Of a stretch of DNA of 64,000 bases, positions 46,840-60,308 are shown piece after piece. Position 1 is the stretch's first letter, and every line of letters starts with the position of its first letter. The notes below the pieces were generated by a model that was not told the origin of the DNA, ran no database searches, and was given only the letters and a program-made list of their open reading frames with translations. Source of the DNA: Scleroderma bovista (lineage: Eukaryota > Basidiomycota > Agaricomycetes > Boletales > Sclerodermataceae). The translations under genes and the position numbers were made by a program. Location of the stretch: positions 1 through 64,000 of the forward strand of contig JAYMGJ010000238.1 in NCBI GenBank assembly GCA_037178675.1. Direction: 5' to 3'.

Positions 46840-47872
46840 TTAACAAGACATACCGGGACCCGCATGACCATGTCCCCCGGCATTCATGGTAAATCCTTCA
46901 GCGGAACTATGCGTGATATGGACATCTGAGATTGAATTTTGTTCTAGAGAGTGTGCTTGCCCATATCTTAGTGTCTGGCCCAGGTTCTCCCGCTTGGACT
47001 GGCTATTGAGAGTGGAGTCGCCCCTAGCCCACTGAGTAGCAGCTGGCTGATTGTGTCTGGTTACTACTGGCGTAGTCTGAGACTGGACGACTTCTGGACG
47101 ACCAGGCAGTACACTAGAATCATCGTCTGCAAACATATCCCTTAGCACAAGAGAACAAACCAGTAGAAACAGACCTTACTACTTAAAAAATTTTCTTGTT
47201 TCTCGGTGAAGTGTTTCTTCAAGGTAGGATTTGTAAACTTGGTATCCATCAAATAGTGCATGGATCCAGAATCAGACTCAGAGAGCATTGGCAATCGCAC
47301 CCCATCTTCTCCATGATCAAACGCTGAGTTTGCGTGACCACTCACACTATTCGAAGGGGAACTGGATGACCTGTAGTTAGGATCCTGACAGGGTTGGTTT
47401 GGCGCGGTAATGTCTTCGTTTTTCTTTTTGTCACACGGCTGAGCCGAGACAACTGTGTTCACAGGACCCCGCAATACCACTTCAGATCGGTTTGTGAAGA
47501 TGACGTACTGTAATGCAGTCAGAAAAGTCAAGCGTTGGAGTAGAGGTACAGACCTCAACTCGGTTGTGGAGTATCCTGGCTTTGTGGAGAATCGTTTGAC
47601 ACGCAGAGGACTCCCCCACCAACCACTTCGCATACCGATTCCGAGAAAACTCAGCACTTTCCACTTGAACCAGCTCCTCTCGACACCTAGGTTAGGAATT
47701 GCAAACCGAGATCAAATTATCTAATAAACCTGATTATGATCATCATAACATACCTCCTGCATTCAGCGACAATAGAAGTCCTCTGCTCCTCTGTGAGGTT
47801 TTTGTTATCCCCAAGAAGCGTGAGAACGTTATTAAGTAGTTCTTTCGCGCACTGAAGGCTATTCGAAGGCAT
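46840..47872 (-). CDS. Uncharacterised basidiomycete-type protein
   Basis: ATG at 47872. Exon 1 gives MPSNSLQCAKELLNNVLTLL and LTEEQRTSIVAECRR; exon 2 CREELVQVESAEFSRNRYAK and TILHKARILHNRVE; exon 3 YVIFTNRSEVVLRGPVNTVV and a Ser-rich segment, ending in ENFLSSK; the last exon runs to GHGHAGPGMSC and the stop at 46840. The first two exons are helical and amphipathic, the rest low-complexity. I recognise no family; a small scaffold or regulatory protein is possible. Joins use GT-AG introns of about 50 nt and keep one frame, which supports a real gene. Confidence 0.6.
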
Positions 47873-48879
47873 CCTAATACAACGTCTGCTTTGGAGAGGG
47901 CAATTTTTTGATGTACGACGACAGTCCCAGATGCATTGGCTTTATACGATTAATACATGCTGCTTTACCAAATGTACATGGACAAGAACGCACCCACAAC
48001 TTCCTGTGCAGTTCGCGACGGATACAACAACAAACTAGTCTCTGCAATGAGACGTTTTTGGGGTCCTAGTAATCAAAAAGTCGCCAAACGGCGTGGTGAC
48101 GTACAATGATCAGATTTTGCAACCACAGGGACCCACAACAATAAGAGGCATGCCAGGTTGACCGTATGTATTTGGTCAGCCTTGTATGTATGCCAGTGTC
48201 ATTGAGCAAGTATATATATATGTATCAAGTGGGTGGCCCATCCATTAGTACTACATCGGAGTGCTTAGTCAGTCTTGAATTCGCTTGACTGGCAAGACAA
48301 CTCAGCAGTGCCAAGCTAAGATACATATCATACCTATGGTGTACCCATCACAAATTTCTCAGATCTGAGATCACCTAGTACTTACACATTACTGTAAAAA
48401 TATCATTGATAGTCGTGTAATGTATGTATTACAGAAGGTACAGGTCCAATGCAAGTTGTTGTGCGTGCGTGCTGTACATGTGGTAGTGAGAGAAGAGGAC
48501 TACTCAATGTACCATACTTGTGTTGTTATCGCGAGAGTGGTGATCACCCTACTTCTCGCTCTCATGCGTGCGTACGTGCTATGGTGGTGGTCGACATGAC
48601 ATCAGTGGTAGGTCGGTGGTAGTCGCACCACTCGTCTTCGTCGTGCATGCGAGCATGCTGTTGTCATCACCATTGTGGTGGTGAGAGCCTGTTATGCCTG
48701 TAACGTGATAGCTCAGACTCTCCAAAGTCAGATACTGCGTAATCAGGGGCATTTGTCGAAAATGCAGATTTACGGGGGTCTGTGATCCAAATCGAGCCCA
48801 GCCGAGAGGTGTCGAGTTTATGTGAAAAAAACTGCAGGAACATGGATTCCGACAAAGAGGATTGGTAAATGAATTGTAA
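47873..48879. other. 1-kb gene-free region with simple-sequence and inverted stretches
   Basis: No gene seen. It has a TA-rich run (about 48210-48225), GTGCGTGCGTGC near 48463 and a CATGCGTGCGTACGTGC stretch near 48564. Confidence 0.45.
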
Positions 48880-50351
48880 TTACGACAGGGGAAGTGGAAC
48901 TGCAGGAAGGCGTCTCGCAACATACCGAAGTTGACGTGTCCAATGTGACACCGTCAGGATAACATTTTCCAGTACATTTTCTTGCTTATCCACTAGACGT
49001 GAACGAAATTTCCACGAACCAAGATTTTTCCTGATTATTTCGAAACGGGTAACAACTTCATCCATAGTAGGTCGCTTGGATGGATCATCCTGCACCATGT
49101 CTGCAATCAGGGCTTCCATGAACTGGAATCCATGGTGCGGCTAATCAGGTCATCAGATTTAATCATACAGCCAAATTTGAGACATACTTCAATAAAGTCT
49201 TTCCGGATCGTATTGCCAATGTAGAAAACATCGGTAGGGAACGGATTGCAAGGCTCGTCATTGTTCTGGAACTCGGGAACTTCCTTGTCGCCACCCCATA
49301 TCGGCACTTCCAGAGGATTGGAGATGGAAGGGTCATACCAGCGGGACAAACCGAAGTCAATGAAATAGTACTTCACGGGACATTGGGTGCGGGTCTTGAA
49401 ACGTGCATATCCCGAGAAGTCTCGCTTCATGAGAGGGTGAACTGGGTGGAAGGGATCGACATAAAGCTTGCTGGAGTCCATCATGATATTCATGGTCATA
49501 CAGTCCCTGTAGCAAAGTCAATATCCGAAAGGCAATTAAACAACTGTTTGTATACCGGTGGGCGACCCGGTTTCTGTGCATGAATTGTAGGCCCTGACCC
49601 CTGTGTCAACATGACTGGTCGAAAAGTAATCCTCTGCCTACCTCGAATAACTGTCGAAAACACTCCACTGCTTCTCCAATGGTATAAAAAGGTGGTGAAA
49701 TGTACCTTGAGAGCAGTGGCATAACGATGAAGACTTTATCTTCGTCCTCCACAGGGATAACGTCATAAATTGGGACGCAATGATTGCCAGGATCTGTCCC
49801 CAACGGCGCAAAAGAGAACATCTGTCCTATTTCGACTTCGTAAGGGTGCTCTGATTTCTTTATAATCTTGAGAGCAACATATGCGCCATCAGAAATGCGG
49901 GTAGCATCCAGCAGTGTCGTAGCCATCTGGACCGCGTCAGTAGGACACATCAGAGTCATTTGGTTTTACCTACCTTGGATGACCTACCGTCTTCGCATAA
50001 AAATTTATTCTTCTTTGTCCCGAGCCAAGATGGAACCCAACCAGGTGCGTAACGGGGCCGAAGCAGGTATCCGCGCGACTTCAACCATTCAAAGTGATTG
50101 GACCACCAGACTTCGGACTTCGTCAATTGTCCATCGGTGACTGCACGCGTGGCTCCAAAAGCCGCTAGTTCGAGTTGGGCCCTTGAAACCCCACGTCGTT
50201 CGTTCTCCTCTGCCTTCTTGTGTGGACGAACCATGCCATCCGCGCGTTCAACGACACCAGACAATGGACGAGAAATCGGGAGTGTAAATATACATAAATA
50301 TGGACCCTCATGGACCCCAAATACGCCCGCGGCGCGGAGTTTGTAATGCAA
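48880..50351 (-). CDS. Atypical protein kinase of an Agaricomycete-expanded family
   Basis: From about ATG 50351. An N-terminal tryptophan motif (WWSNHFEWLKSRGYLLRPRY and APGWVPSWLGT) precedes the kinase domain: ATRISDGAYVALKIIKKSEH (the VAIK-type Lys is present), VEDEDKVFIVMPLL, FMHRNRVAHRDCMTMNIMMD (catalytic loop) and YYFIDFGLSRWYD (DFG Asp present). The tail has DMVQDDPSKRPTMDEVVTRF, which fits the end of a kinase domain. The catalytic loop reads HRDCMTMN rather than HRDLKxxN, so the usual Lys is missing while Asp and Asn remain. Exon joins within the domain are incomplete in my reading. Whether it is catalytically active is open. Confidence 0.7.
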
Positions 50352-50486
50352 AGATTATCCGTATCAGGACTTTACCTCCAGAAGGACAAGAAGAGCACTG
50401 GCAATAGCTTTTCCACGTCGACTTATATAATTAAATGATATAAGGAGGGAAGTTGTGATATGTACCGATCCTAACGTTGTTCTCTC

Positions 50487-51528
50487 ATGCCCTCAGCCAA
50501 GGACAGAACTATTGTCATCCCACTTCGACTTGGGCCGGTGTCAAGAGTTAACCGAAGTCTCTTCTCGCTCTTCAGAATGAAAGACACGATGAGACAGGGC
50601 AGTTTATTCCTGGAGGCTACCTTGGACGAGATCGTGCAAATTCGTCAGATGGCGGAACATAAAAGCGAATTTGGGCACCTCTTTGAGAATGCTAAGGATC
50701 AGTATGACGAGTGCGCTGCTTCTATCCCATCTTCCGTATGCAATAATAAAAAGACATTTCCCAAGACTCATGGGCCAAAAAGAAGCACTTGAAGCTCGCA
50801 AGGTGTCACTGAAACCGTGGAAAATACTGGAGTTACTATCGATGATCAAGGAAACCAATCTATTCGTGGTAGCTGGCTGTGATCTCTATAATTCAACCAA
50901 GGTATGAAGCACTAAGATAACCATGCAAGATAACGCTCATCCAACCTTCCATAGACCACCTCGGAAAAAATTAGGCGCGGCTTGTTGTCAGTGCCATCAT
51001 TAAACATACTTCCAGCTGAAGGTAAGTTTACAATTTACATTTCGATGGCTTTTCCTTTCGCATCATCCAGTAGAAAGTATATCCGCGGACGAAGAGGTAG
51101 AAGGCATCGCAATCCCCCTGAGCGGCGATCTCGATGATGATACTAGCACCATCATTACTGAGACAGCCAGCATCCTTACCAATACGGACCCGTTTGCAGA
51201 CCCACAGCCTTTGGCCGATGGTGGTGACAATACATCAAGTGGGTCATACTCGGCTAAGGTTCTAAGAATGATTGACTGACTGACTGAAACTGCTATAGTC
51301 TCAGCTGGATTCATGGAAACATCCAGGGAAAGTGGCCACAGTAATTCAAGCTTAAGCCATGTTGTCAAATTCACATATATCGAGAATTACCATAGTTCAA
51401 CCACCACACTTTCGGGAGTCGAGACAGGCGCGGCAACGATATCCATCAATTCTGGCTGTCCAGGAAATGCGGGTGGGTTGCTGACTTATTCCAACGTGCT
51501 TTTTTCACGCCCTACTTTGCAGGTGTGA
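50487..51528 (+). CDS. Hypothetical gene, divergent from the kinase
   Basis: ATG at 50487 gives MPSAKDRTIVIPLRLGPVSR and a helical segment ending about FENAKDQYDECAASIP. Downstream open stretches suggest more exons: LMGQKEALEARKVSLKPWKI, IKETNLFVVAGCDLYNST, an acidic Thr/Ser-rich part near 51090-51240, and MSLSHVV-type sequence to a stop at 51526-51528. I recognise no family. Splice joins are plausible but not fixed, and the frame changes between segments, so the C-terminal half is uncertain. The 135-bp promoter is shared with the kinase. Confidence 0.4.
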
Positions 51529-51548
51529 CTCAATACCAAGGAAGCCCA

Positions 51549-52104
51549 GTGGATTGAGCCATCACAACTGTCAACAACTTTTCTGATTTCACTTCCTAAG
51601 TAGATAATGAGTAGTAGCAATCACCTTGTTTAACAAGGTCACTCCCACTGCCACCAGAAATGTGTCAATATTTTTCAGCCCTCTGCTTGAATGTCTGCAA
51701 TGGCTTGTAATTAATGCCTGTTGATGTGGAGTATTAGGTTGTGTGTAATAGTGTATTGTCCCAGATCAGCAAACTAACCCTTTTGCTTAGCCAAGCACCC
51801 AGCTCAGCAAGTCTGTCCCAGGCTTTACACAGCAATGACAGACTGGCCAGTGTTGCACAGACACTCCAGTCAATCCAGGGGAGGGTTGGTTTGCTGATGC
51901 CTCAATGAACAGTTTGGTTGAAATTCAATCTCTGCTTCTGTTGCAGATGGGTAGCATCATGCATGTCCATGCTCCTACTTTTCTGTGGCATATGTCATAC
52001 ATGTTAAACAAGGTGGTTGTTGTCTGCAACAGCACCAGTGGATTGACAACTGCCAAGAACTTTTCTGATTTCACTTCCTAGATTATGAGTAGTAGTAATA
52101 TGCA
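51549..52104 (+). repeat. Direct repeat of about 60 bp flanking a gene-free segment
   Basis: The sequence CTTTTCTGATTTCACTTCCTA recurs with its flanks: copy 1 about 51549-51625 (CAGTGGATTGA, then AACTTTTCTGATTTCACT, then GAGTAGTAGCAAT), copy 2 about 52036-52104 (CAGTGGATTGA, AACTTTTCTGATTTCACT, GAGTAGTAGTAAT). Copies differ by small indels and are about 485 bp apart. The segment between has no ORF. They could be remnants of LTR-like or other element ends. Confidence 0.55.
51765..51898. repeat. Inverted-repeat unit of 134 bp
   Basis: ATCAGCAAACTAACCC at 51765-51780 pairs with GGGTTGGTTTGCTGAT at 51883-51898 with one mismatch in 16. It lies inside the segment framed by the direct repeats. No clear target-site duplication. 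It could be a MITE-like element or a hairpin RNA source. Confidence 0.45.
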
Positions 52105-52348
52105 ATACAGCTTTCAAGTTGATAGAACTGCATTGCTTCACATATGTAATAATGTACATCTTTCAGACAGATTGAACCAACAGCATCATATATTACCACA
52201 GATTGGAATGTCAAAACTGATTGTGAGTATCAATATCATCACCAACAAGTCATTGGCATTCGAGTCAGTCAGATCTATCCAGTAATTCCTGAATCTATGT
52301 GTGACAGTGAGCAAGAGGACGAGATGCCAAAGTCCGAGTAGCGATTTG

Positions 52349-53560
52349 TCAAGAATACAGCACCCGGCTTGCCAGCTCGAACCCAAGGAAGGTGGCCCCG
52401 TTCGCGAAGGGGGACCTAATGGACTGTGTTAGCTGAAAATGTGCGGTACAATGTCAGGATATTACTCACCGAATAAGGGTGGGACCAAGGCCTCGCGTGA
52501 AAGCAGTGATGCCCTCTGTTCGCCAGACTTTACGGACGCAATCCCTGGCGGAGGTATATTTTTGGCCTGTCGATGGAGTGAATCCATCTGTCTGCATTCT
52601 AGATTTAATCATGTCTATCGGGTATATCACTGCCCATAACTGCAAGCGACGGCTAAGCAAAACGAGCATGTCTATGATGACAAACACTCACAGCATACCC
52701 AGCCGTAGCACCATATAGGACGGCATTCATAGGGTTTATTTGCTCACGGCGGATACCTTTCACCGTTATTTCACGTTGTATCAACTTTTCATAGACCAAA
52801 AAGTAGACACCGTAGCCCGTTGCCTCGCGGAGGAAAGTAACACATTGGCCTTTGAATAGACCGGGAATTCCGTGCTGCGAGACTATCTTTTTGATTGCAT
52901 CAAAGGGACCGGAATACATGGAATTGGAGTTGGACTGGGTTTGTAACCCTGCGGCCAATCAGCAAATGAACGGGAGGTAAATATTAAACTACTCACGGAT
53001 TCGAATGTGCTCGACGGGCCCAGATACAAACCCGTTTGCAAGACCAGCTCCAACACCAGCGACGAAAAGTTGCCCACCAGAGAGCATTTTACCTCCTTCA
53101 CCTCCCCGACCGTTTGCAAGATTTGCAGCAGCAAATACCCGCTTTGCATACTCCAATGCGCCAAATTGTATTGACACACAGACACCTATACCTAACAGCG
53201 GTGTGAGAGTGCCCTATAATCATGTTGACGGAAGGAAGTAAAGGGAATGGGAGGCTTCGTTACCTTGTAAAATGCCAGTGGTCCTTCATTCTTTAAAATC
53301 CCACCCGCGCAATGGAGCATGCCCTTGTAGGTACCTTTCGCGGATGTTTGCATGCGCTGACAGACCGTACATGAAGATGATAGTTCCCCCAAAAGCTCAC
53401 GAGTGTGCACTGACCACTTTTACGATGTCGAAAGGTTGCCCGACCATGACCTGTGTTGCGGAAAAGGTAAAAACATCATGAATCTTTGAGTCCAACCGCT
53501 CACCTGAGCAATACCTCCAGCAGTCCCAGCAGCCAAGTCCTTGAGGGTATTGGTCGACAT
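52349..53560 (-). CDS. Mitochondrial carrier protein (YMC1/CRC1-like)
   Basis: ATG at 53560 (MSTNTLKDLAAGTAGGIAQV). Three repeats of the SLC25 family are visible, each with a PxDxxK-type motif: GQPFDIVKVRMQTSAKGTYK, GPVEHIRIR followed by LQTQ, and YPIDMIKSRMQTDG. Other landmarks are GILKNEGPLAFYKG, VSQHGIPGLFKGQCVTFLRE and TEGITAFTRGLGPTLIRSPF, ending in ASRVLYS at 52349. Residues around the motifs resemble Ymc1/Ymc2 and carnitine/acylcarnitine carriers of the inner membrane. The substrate is not fixed by sequence alone: amino acids or acylcarnitine are likely. Divergent from the zinc-finger gene, 153 bp between start codons. Confidence 0.85.
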
Positions 53561-53713
53561 CTTCCTGGTATCCTTGAACTGACTGTAGAGCTGGTTGCCA
53601 ATATTTCGGAATATGTCGCGTGACGACCCCCGAAACCCCTTTCGCGGAGACACCAGGGTGTAATTTATTACGTCAGCGGAGAAACAGCAACTGTTTCGTC
53701 AACCAAGCTCTTC

Positions 53714-55636
53714 ATGCTCAGTGAGCATGAGCCAACAGTTTCAGGGACCGAACCTATCGACGTGAATACTGAAGAGGTGGAAGGGAATGTCGAGGATGAC
53801 GAATATCAGGATGACGAAGAGGAAGCAGAAGAAATCGCGCGTCGGTTGAAAGAGCAGCTGTGGGCGGACATCAGCAAGGCCCAGGCGGCTCAGGCGAATG
53901 AAAGGACTCAGAATACTCGGGCTTCACCCAGCGTCCAAACTAGTCATCCCGGTGGGCGACTGCCTACTCTTGGGTCATGCAAGGCGGTCTCCAGGAAAGA
54001 GTCAGCGGCTCTCGAAACCATGAAAAGCATTCTAGCGCTAACGGCGAAGGATCCCGAGGCGCAGTCCACGCTTTCAGGAACCCTTGTTCCCAACTCAAAC
54101 GACAACATACTCGAGGTACTGAGTCGCACAGTCCATGATGGTGTCATTCCCAGCTGCCTTGCAAAAATACTCAGTCCCATGCTTGTTTCCTTGGCACGCT
54201 CCGATACCCTGTTCGCTACTATGCGAAATTCGAACGTCCCTGCTGTCCAGCTTGACAAAGGGAAACGCCAACGAGAGGAAAGTGATGAGGAGCAACGACT
54301 AGCTGAGTCTCGCACATTCAAACGGCCCACCCTTGCTCACAACGACATTGAACGGCAAATAATGGAAGCAGTTCGGGTTGTCTCCAGCGCACTTTCTGCA
54401 AATTCTGCTTCTAGTGACGGATCCATGGACCCCTCTATGATATCGGCTATACAGCTACATCTTCACCAAATCTTCCTATTTGCTATGACATCATCTGCGG
54501 GTGGTGGTCAAGAAATGCTTGCCCTTCAAGAAATTGGTGGCCTGATCCAAGTCATAGGCGTGCTGAGTGGCACCCAGATTGGACCTACTGCGCCCCCACA
54601 GGGCATCTCAGCCCCCACAGACCCCCATGCATCTAGCACCTTACCCTTCCAGCCGCGATCCTGGATGTTCAGTGATATTGGCACTGCTGTCTACCCTTGT
54701 CTTATCCCTCGCTGTCAGAAGACGTTTTGCCGTCTTTTTAGTCTACGAGCTCATCAGCGTATACATGCTGTGCATCGACCGTTTCGTTGTACTACGTGTC
54801 CTGCTTCATTTGCCCGGAACCACGATCTAAAACGTCACACCAAACTACACGAAAAAAGGGCCTGGCAGTGTGCAGGATGTGATAAAATGTTCTCTAGACG
54901 GGACGCAATCAAACGGCACAAGAATAGTAGTGCAGCTCGGGGTGGAAAAGGTGAACTTTGCGTCAATGCTGCTATACGGGAGGTGGAGGTGGACAGAAAT
55001 GGCGACGAAAACGTTATTCGAGAGGGTAGACGGACCAAGATGTGGACCGACATTGTCACGAACACCGTGGGGCCGGGTTATGGGGACCATGGTGGCTTAG
55101 AGGATGGAGAAGTACACGCTGAGATCATCCAGCGGATGCAGGAAGCGGTGCTCAGCCTTCATCCAACATTGCAGGCGCACGTATCCCTGGCACTGGGCAC
55201 CGATCATGCGGCTCCACCGTTACATCTTGATCCGACTGGTGGCCAAGCAACCTTGGCCAGCGTGATAGCCAGGGCCCAAATGCAGAGCATGGCTTCGCAG
55301 TTTCAACCCCTTGTCCACCAGCCTACCAGTGTTGAACAGCCATTCTTACACTCCGATGACAATTTGGTTGACTCGGCAGGTCCACAAGATTTGCCCCCAG
55401 CTACCGAAGGAGGCTCGCAAAGTGGTGGCACTGTTTCGGCTCCCCAGTTGTCCCTTTACGGACTCTCTGAAACACAGAGAGCCCTTCTGGAACAGGCGAT
55501 TGCCAACGCCGCGTCGGCGGCCCAAGCGCAGGCAGAGGCAGAAGCCGCATTGGAAGAGGACGAGGATGGTGATGACCGTGGCGAATCTGACCCAGAAGAA
55601 GTCGGTGAACTTGTCGGTCTAGATGGCACTCCATAA
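53714..55636 (+). CDS. C2H2 zinc-finger transcription factor
   Basis: A single-exon gene of 640 codons. The N-terminus is acidic (VEDDEYQDDEEEAEEIARR). Three C2H2-type fingers occupy about residues 330-415: CLIPRCQKTFCRLFSLRAHQ with RIH; CTTCPASFARNHDLKRHTKL with H; and CAGCDKMFSRRDAIKRHKNS with a late Cys (GKGELC) in place of the final His. The C-terminal half has Gln/Ala-rich helical stretches (QAIANAASAAQAQAEAEAAL) and an acidic end. The fold of three fingers after a disordered region resembles fungal sequence-specific regulators, but the target is unknown. No intron, unlike most neighbours. Confidence 0.8.
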   Translation: MLSEHEPTVSGTEPIDVNTEEVEGNVEDDEYQDDEEEAEEIARRLKEQLWADISKAQAAQANERTQNTRASPSVQTSHPGGRLPTLGSCKAVSRKESAALETMKSILALTAKDPEAQSTLSGTLVPNSNDNILEVLSRTVHDGVIPSCLAKILSPMLVSLARSDTLFATMRNSNVPAVQLDKGKRQREESDEEQRLAESRTFKRPTLAHNDIERQIMEAVRVVSSALSANSASSDGSMDPSMISAIQLHLHQIFLFAMTSSAGGGQEMLALQEIGGLIQVIGVLSGTQIGPTAPPQGISAPTDPHASSTLPFQPRSWMFSDIGTAVYPCLIPRCQKTFCRLFSLRAHQRIHAVHRPFRCTTCPASFARNHDLKRHTKLHEKRAWQCAGCDKMFSRRDAIKRHKNSSAARGGKGELCVNAAIREVEVDRNGDENVIREGRRTKMWTDIVTNTVGPGYGDHGGLEDGEVHAEIIQRMQEAVLSLHPTLQAHVSLALGTDHAAPPLHLDPTGGQATLASVIARAQMQSMASQFQPLVHQPTSVEQPFLHSDDNLVDSAGPQDLPPATEGGSQSGGTVSAPQLSLYGLSETQRALLEQAIANAASAAQAQAEAEAALEEDEDGDDRGESDPEEVGELVGLDGTP

Positions 55637-57382
55637 ACACAAGAGTACTGACATTATCATCTATTCCATGCATTGTATCAACAGTCAATAACTATTCCAT
55701 GTATGTGCTCTCTTGTTAAATAGTCGGGCGATTCTTAAATAGCGCACGACGATCATATTCGCGCGTTTGCACTGTACATGGGTGGTATCGCAGGAAGTGA
55801 AACGAATATAGAAGGAATGACGAAACTGTTGCCTTATGCCAGGCTGTGGGGAAGGCTGCGCGGGGATGTATTGGTATATAGAGCTCTACAGCGGTGATCT
55901 TACGAACCCAAGTACTCACCTCCACAATAAAAACTATTTACATCCTCCCGCTCCGTGGTCGTGGCGGTCGGGCAGCCGAATATTGCTCTCTCCGCTTGGC
56001 CTCCGCTTGCCGCCAAAACTCCTGAGTTTGAGCAGACTCCCGTTGCCATGCTTCCGCTATTAGTTGTGCGGGTGAGAGGTTCACGACAGGGTCATGGTAT
56101 AAATGCCCTCCCTTCCCGTCTTGTTTCGGGCGGGGAACGTCAGACGTCATCGCATGCTAGAAAATATACGGTTCAGACATTCCAGGGTTTGAACAAGCAA
56201 ATGAGCAAAATGGGCGTACTACGGCAGCTCAAAATTCAGGCAAGGTTACAGGACAGGGACCCTTGGATTGACCTTTATACAAGGTTGTAAGCTTAGTTTT
56301 GACAGTGTCGACACCTGTTCGTAAGGAGGCTCCATCAAGAATCGAGGTCTGCTCTCCATTGTTTGTTCCCCTATTAAGGAAAGTTCAAAGATACGGATGA
56401 AAAACCCGACGGAATATTTGCCTTCTGAGCTGGAACTTGACCTGCGTGAATGAACTTCGCGCACTTCGCAATGAAAAGCCATAAATAGGTGGCGAACAAA
56501 CGAATTTCCATAAAAGGAAGTTTCAAGGCGGGTCAGGGCACGTAAGGTTTCACTTTCCAGGGGCAAGCAAAATAGCTACAAGACATTTATTATGGCCTGG
56601 AGACAAATATCAGCCTATCATATTCATGCATAACAGTGTACTTGCGTCGAAAAATGAAGTGATTACGCGGTGCTCGCCGGAGCGACATAGGCTGTAGACT
56701 GCAGTAAGGAAACCACAAGTGCGGTAAAACGGACGTTGCGGGTGACATTCTTTGAAAGCGGGGGATCGTTGCCCCCATTAAGGAGTAGGAAACCACGAGG
56801 CATTCGTGGAGTTAAAGATATGTGGAATATCTTCTGACGTCGAGGGGAATGCATTTTACAGTAAGAATCGACCCTAAAGAAATGGACAAGAGGGCTCGTG
56901 CCTTTGGTCATTGTCACCTACTTAAGGCAAGGCCAATGTTCACGGTGCGGGAATGTGGGCATCTATTGCATTCCTCTCAGTTAAGGAAACATGAAAAGGA
57001 GATCCCCACCCGCGGAAGTGACCAGCCCTCATTGACGACGTGACGACGCCACAGACTCCTTGGTACTGCCATAGGATGGATCCGTAATAGTAGTGGTGTA
57101 CATTTTATTATGCTTGAAGATCCGGATGAGGAACGGCACTGACAGTGAAATGTCTCATTGGGCGCCGTGTCAATGAACTCCACTGTCGATAAACCGACTC
57201 CGTTCTCCCGGTCGCTAGAGACAAGCCTGGTTCATGAAATGATTGCAATTTGCCCTCCAGTCGCGACGCCGTCCGATGACTCGAGATGATCCGTCACGAT
57301 CCGGTTATCCTGATTAGTTAACTGCCCATGGAACAGCAGAGGAAAGCGCTGTATTAGTTACCCATTGTAAGCTTTCGTGACA
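55637..57382. other. 1.7-kb gene-poor region
   Basis: Apart from the small ORF at 55938-56150, I see no gene. Several open stretches (56246-56566, 56663-56917) lack any recognisable motif. Confidence 0.45.
55938..56150 (-). CDS. Small basic protein, 70 aa, unknown
   Basis: ATG at 56150 to a stop at 55938, with LYHDPVVNLSPAQLIAEAWQ, a charged helix (RESAQTQEFWRQAEAKRREQ) and a basic end (PPRPRSGRM). The composition and helical pattern look coding, but there is no family match and no supporting splice evidence. An upstream exon is possible. Confidence 0.4.
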   Translation of the reverse strand: MTSDVPRPKQDGKGGHLYHDPVVNLSPAQLIAEAWQRESAQTQEFWRQAEAKRREQYSAARPPRPRSGRM

Positions 57383-58963
<1,581 letters not shown>

Positions 58964-59592
58964 ACTAACACAGTATCACTTCTAGTGGGTAGCTGGTGCA
59001 TCTTTATCACGCCACGAGGAATTCCTCTAGCACCCGACAGCCTTCCACTCATCATTCCTCGAACATGCGGCAATCAGTTAACAGACCCCAAGAAAACTAG
59101 CTATGTTAGGCACTCGCGCACTGATCAGCGCGACAACTATTACCTTGGCCCGATCAGACGCCATGGGGAGTAATGACCCACGGTGATGACAATGGCAGAA
59201 GCGAGAGGGCACGACAACGGCAGACGATGACTCCGCCGAGCAGTTGGGCAGCCAGTGCTGCTACTACAACGCGACGATGGCGGCCTGTGGTGGGCACGCT
59301 ACCATTGTAATGGTGTAGGCGATACTGATGCTGCGGGAATCGGTCAGCCGACGTACGCACCAATTATCTTCGACTGCTTGTTCAACTAGCTACGATAACT
59401 CTTGATCTCTGGTTTAGTTTGGGTACTGCATGTCTTCATCTGAATGGCAACTTTCTTACAATTGATGGTCTCCTTTTGTTCTTGGGAGTGCAAGGCCATA
59501 CAGATAAAGTTTTGATAAGTTTTGGCAGTTTAATACAGCACACTGTGCTAATCATGGAGCAAGTACCTAATCAATTCAACAGGAAAGGCTAG
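58964..59592. other. Intergenic region, no gene seen
   Basis: Between the convergent NADH pyrophosphatase and CoA-binding genes. Only short unsupported ORFs. Confidence 0.55.
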
Positions 59593-60191
59593 TCAAAGCT
59601 GGGCCTGAACTAGTACCTTGTCGCCATCTCGCCACAAACATTCACCCTCCCAAAGAACTTGGTTTTCCATTCCATTCTCCTTGATGAAGTCAACGCATGC
59701 AACATCAGAAGCCCCAGGTTGGATCCAGATGGAAGGGATGGATAGCTTCTTGGCTTGTTTCAGAATGTCCAAGGTGACCTAGTAGGGACAGATTGGTACT
59801 TCCTGCTTAGTGAACCTGGGACACCAAATGATGCAGTCTTATGATACCTTTGCTGGTGTGACAATACTAAGGGCAGTCTCAGTGGCCGACGGCAGATCCG
59901 CAATGTTTCGGACAGTTCTGATGCCTTCCAGTGTGTCAACTGTCTGTAAAGGGGATTGAATCACAGCATCGACCACCACTGAAAATGAAGCGGACAGGGT
60001 GTACGGGAGTGACTAGCTTGTCCCGTGCGATATACCATTTAAGAATCTAGCAATGTGTGGTGAATAGCATGCCGCTTTCCTTAGATATCCGTCACCTTGT
60101 TACCCCACTTTGCTTCGTCAATCGATGCCCCAACGACTGCAAACCTGGGGAACGAAAGAAATGCTTTCTGCTTCTTCACTGAGCTCAACAT
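59593..60191 (-). CDS. CoA-binding-domain protein (YccU-like)
   Basis: ATG at 60191. Exons give MLSSVKKQKAFLSFPRFAVV and GASIDEAKWGNK, then LKWYIARDKLVTPVHPV, QTVDTLEGIRTVRNIADLPS, ALSIVTPAK, and VTLDILKQAKKLSIPSIWIQ with PGASD and VLWEGECLWRDGD, ending in LVQAQL at 59593. The sequence VVGAS, TPVHP and IWIQPGASD matches the CoA_binding_2 Rossmann domain seen in bacterial YccU and fungal NAD(P)-binding homologues. The enzymatic role is not established for this group. About 140 residues, normal for a single domain. Three or more short introns. Divergent from the securin-like gene. Confidence 0.75.
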
Positions 60192-60308
60192 GATGTTGAA
60201 CGCTGTTGTTGGTCGTGCGGGCCAAAGCCATCCAAAAAGTCATGTGACGAACACGCTCACGTGTTGGTTGCCTGTGCTCCTCGACCGCCACCTGGACAGT
60301 GTCCAAAG

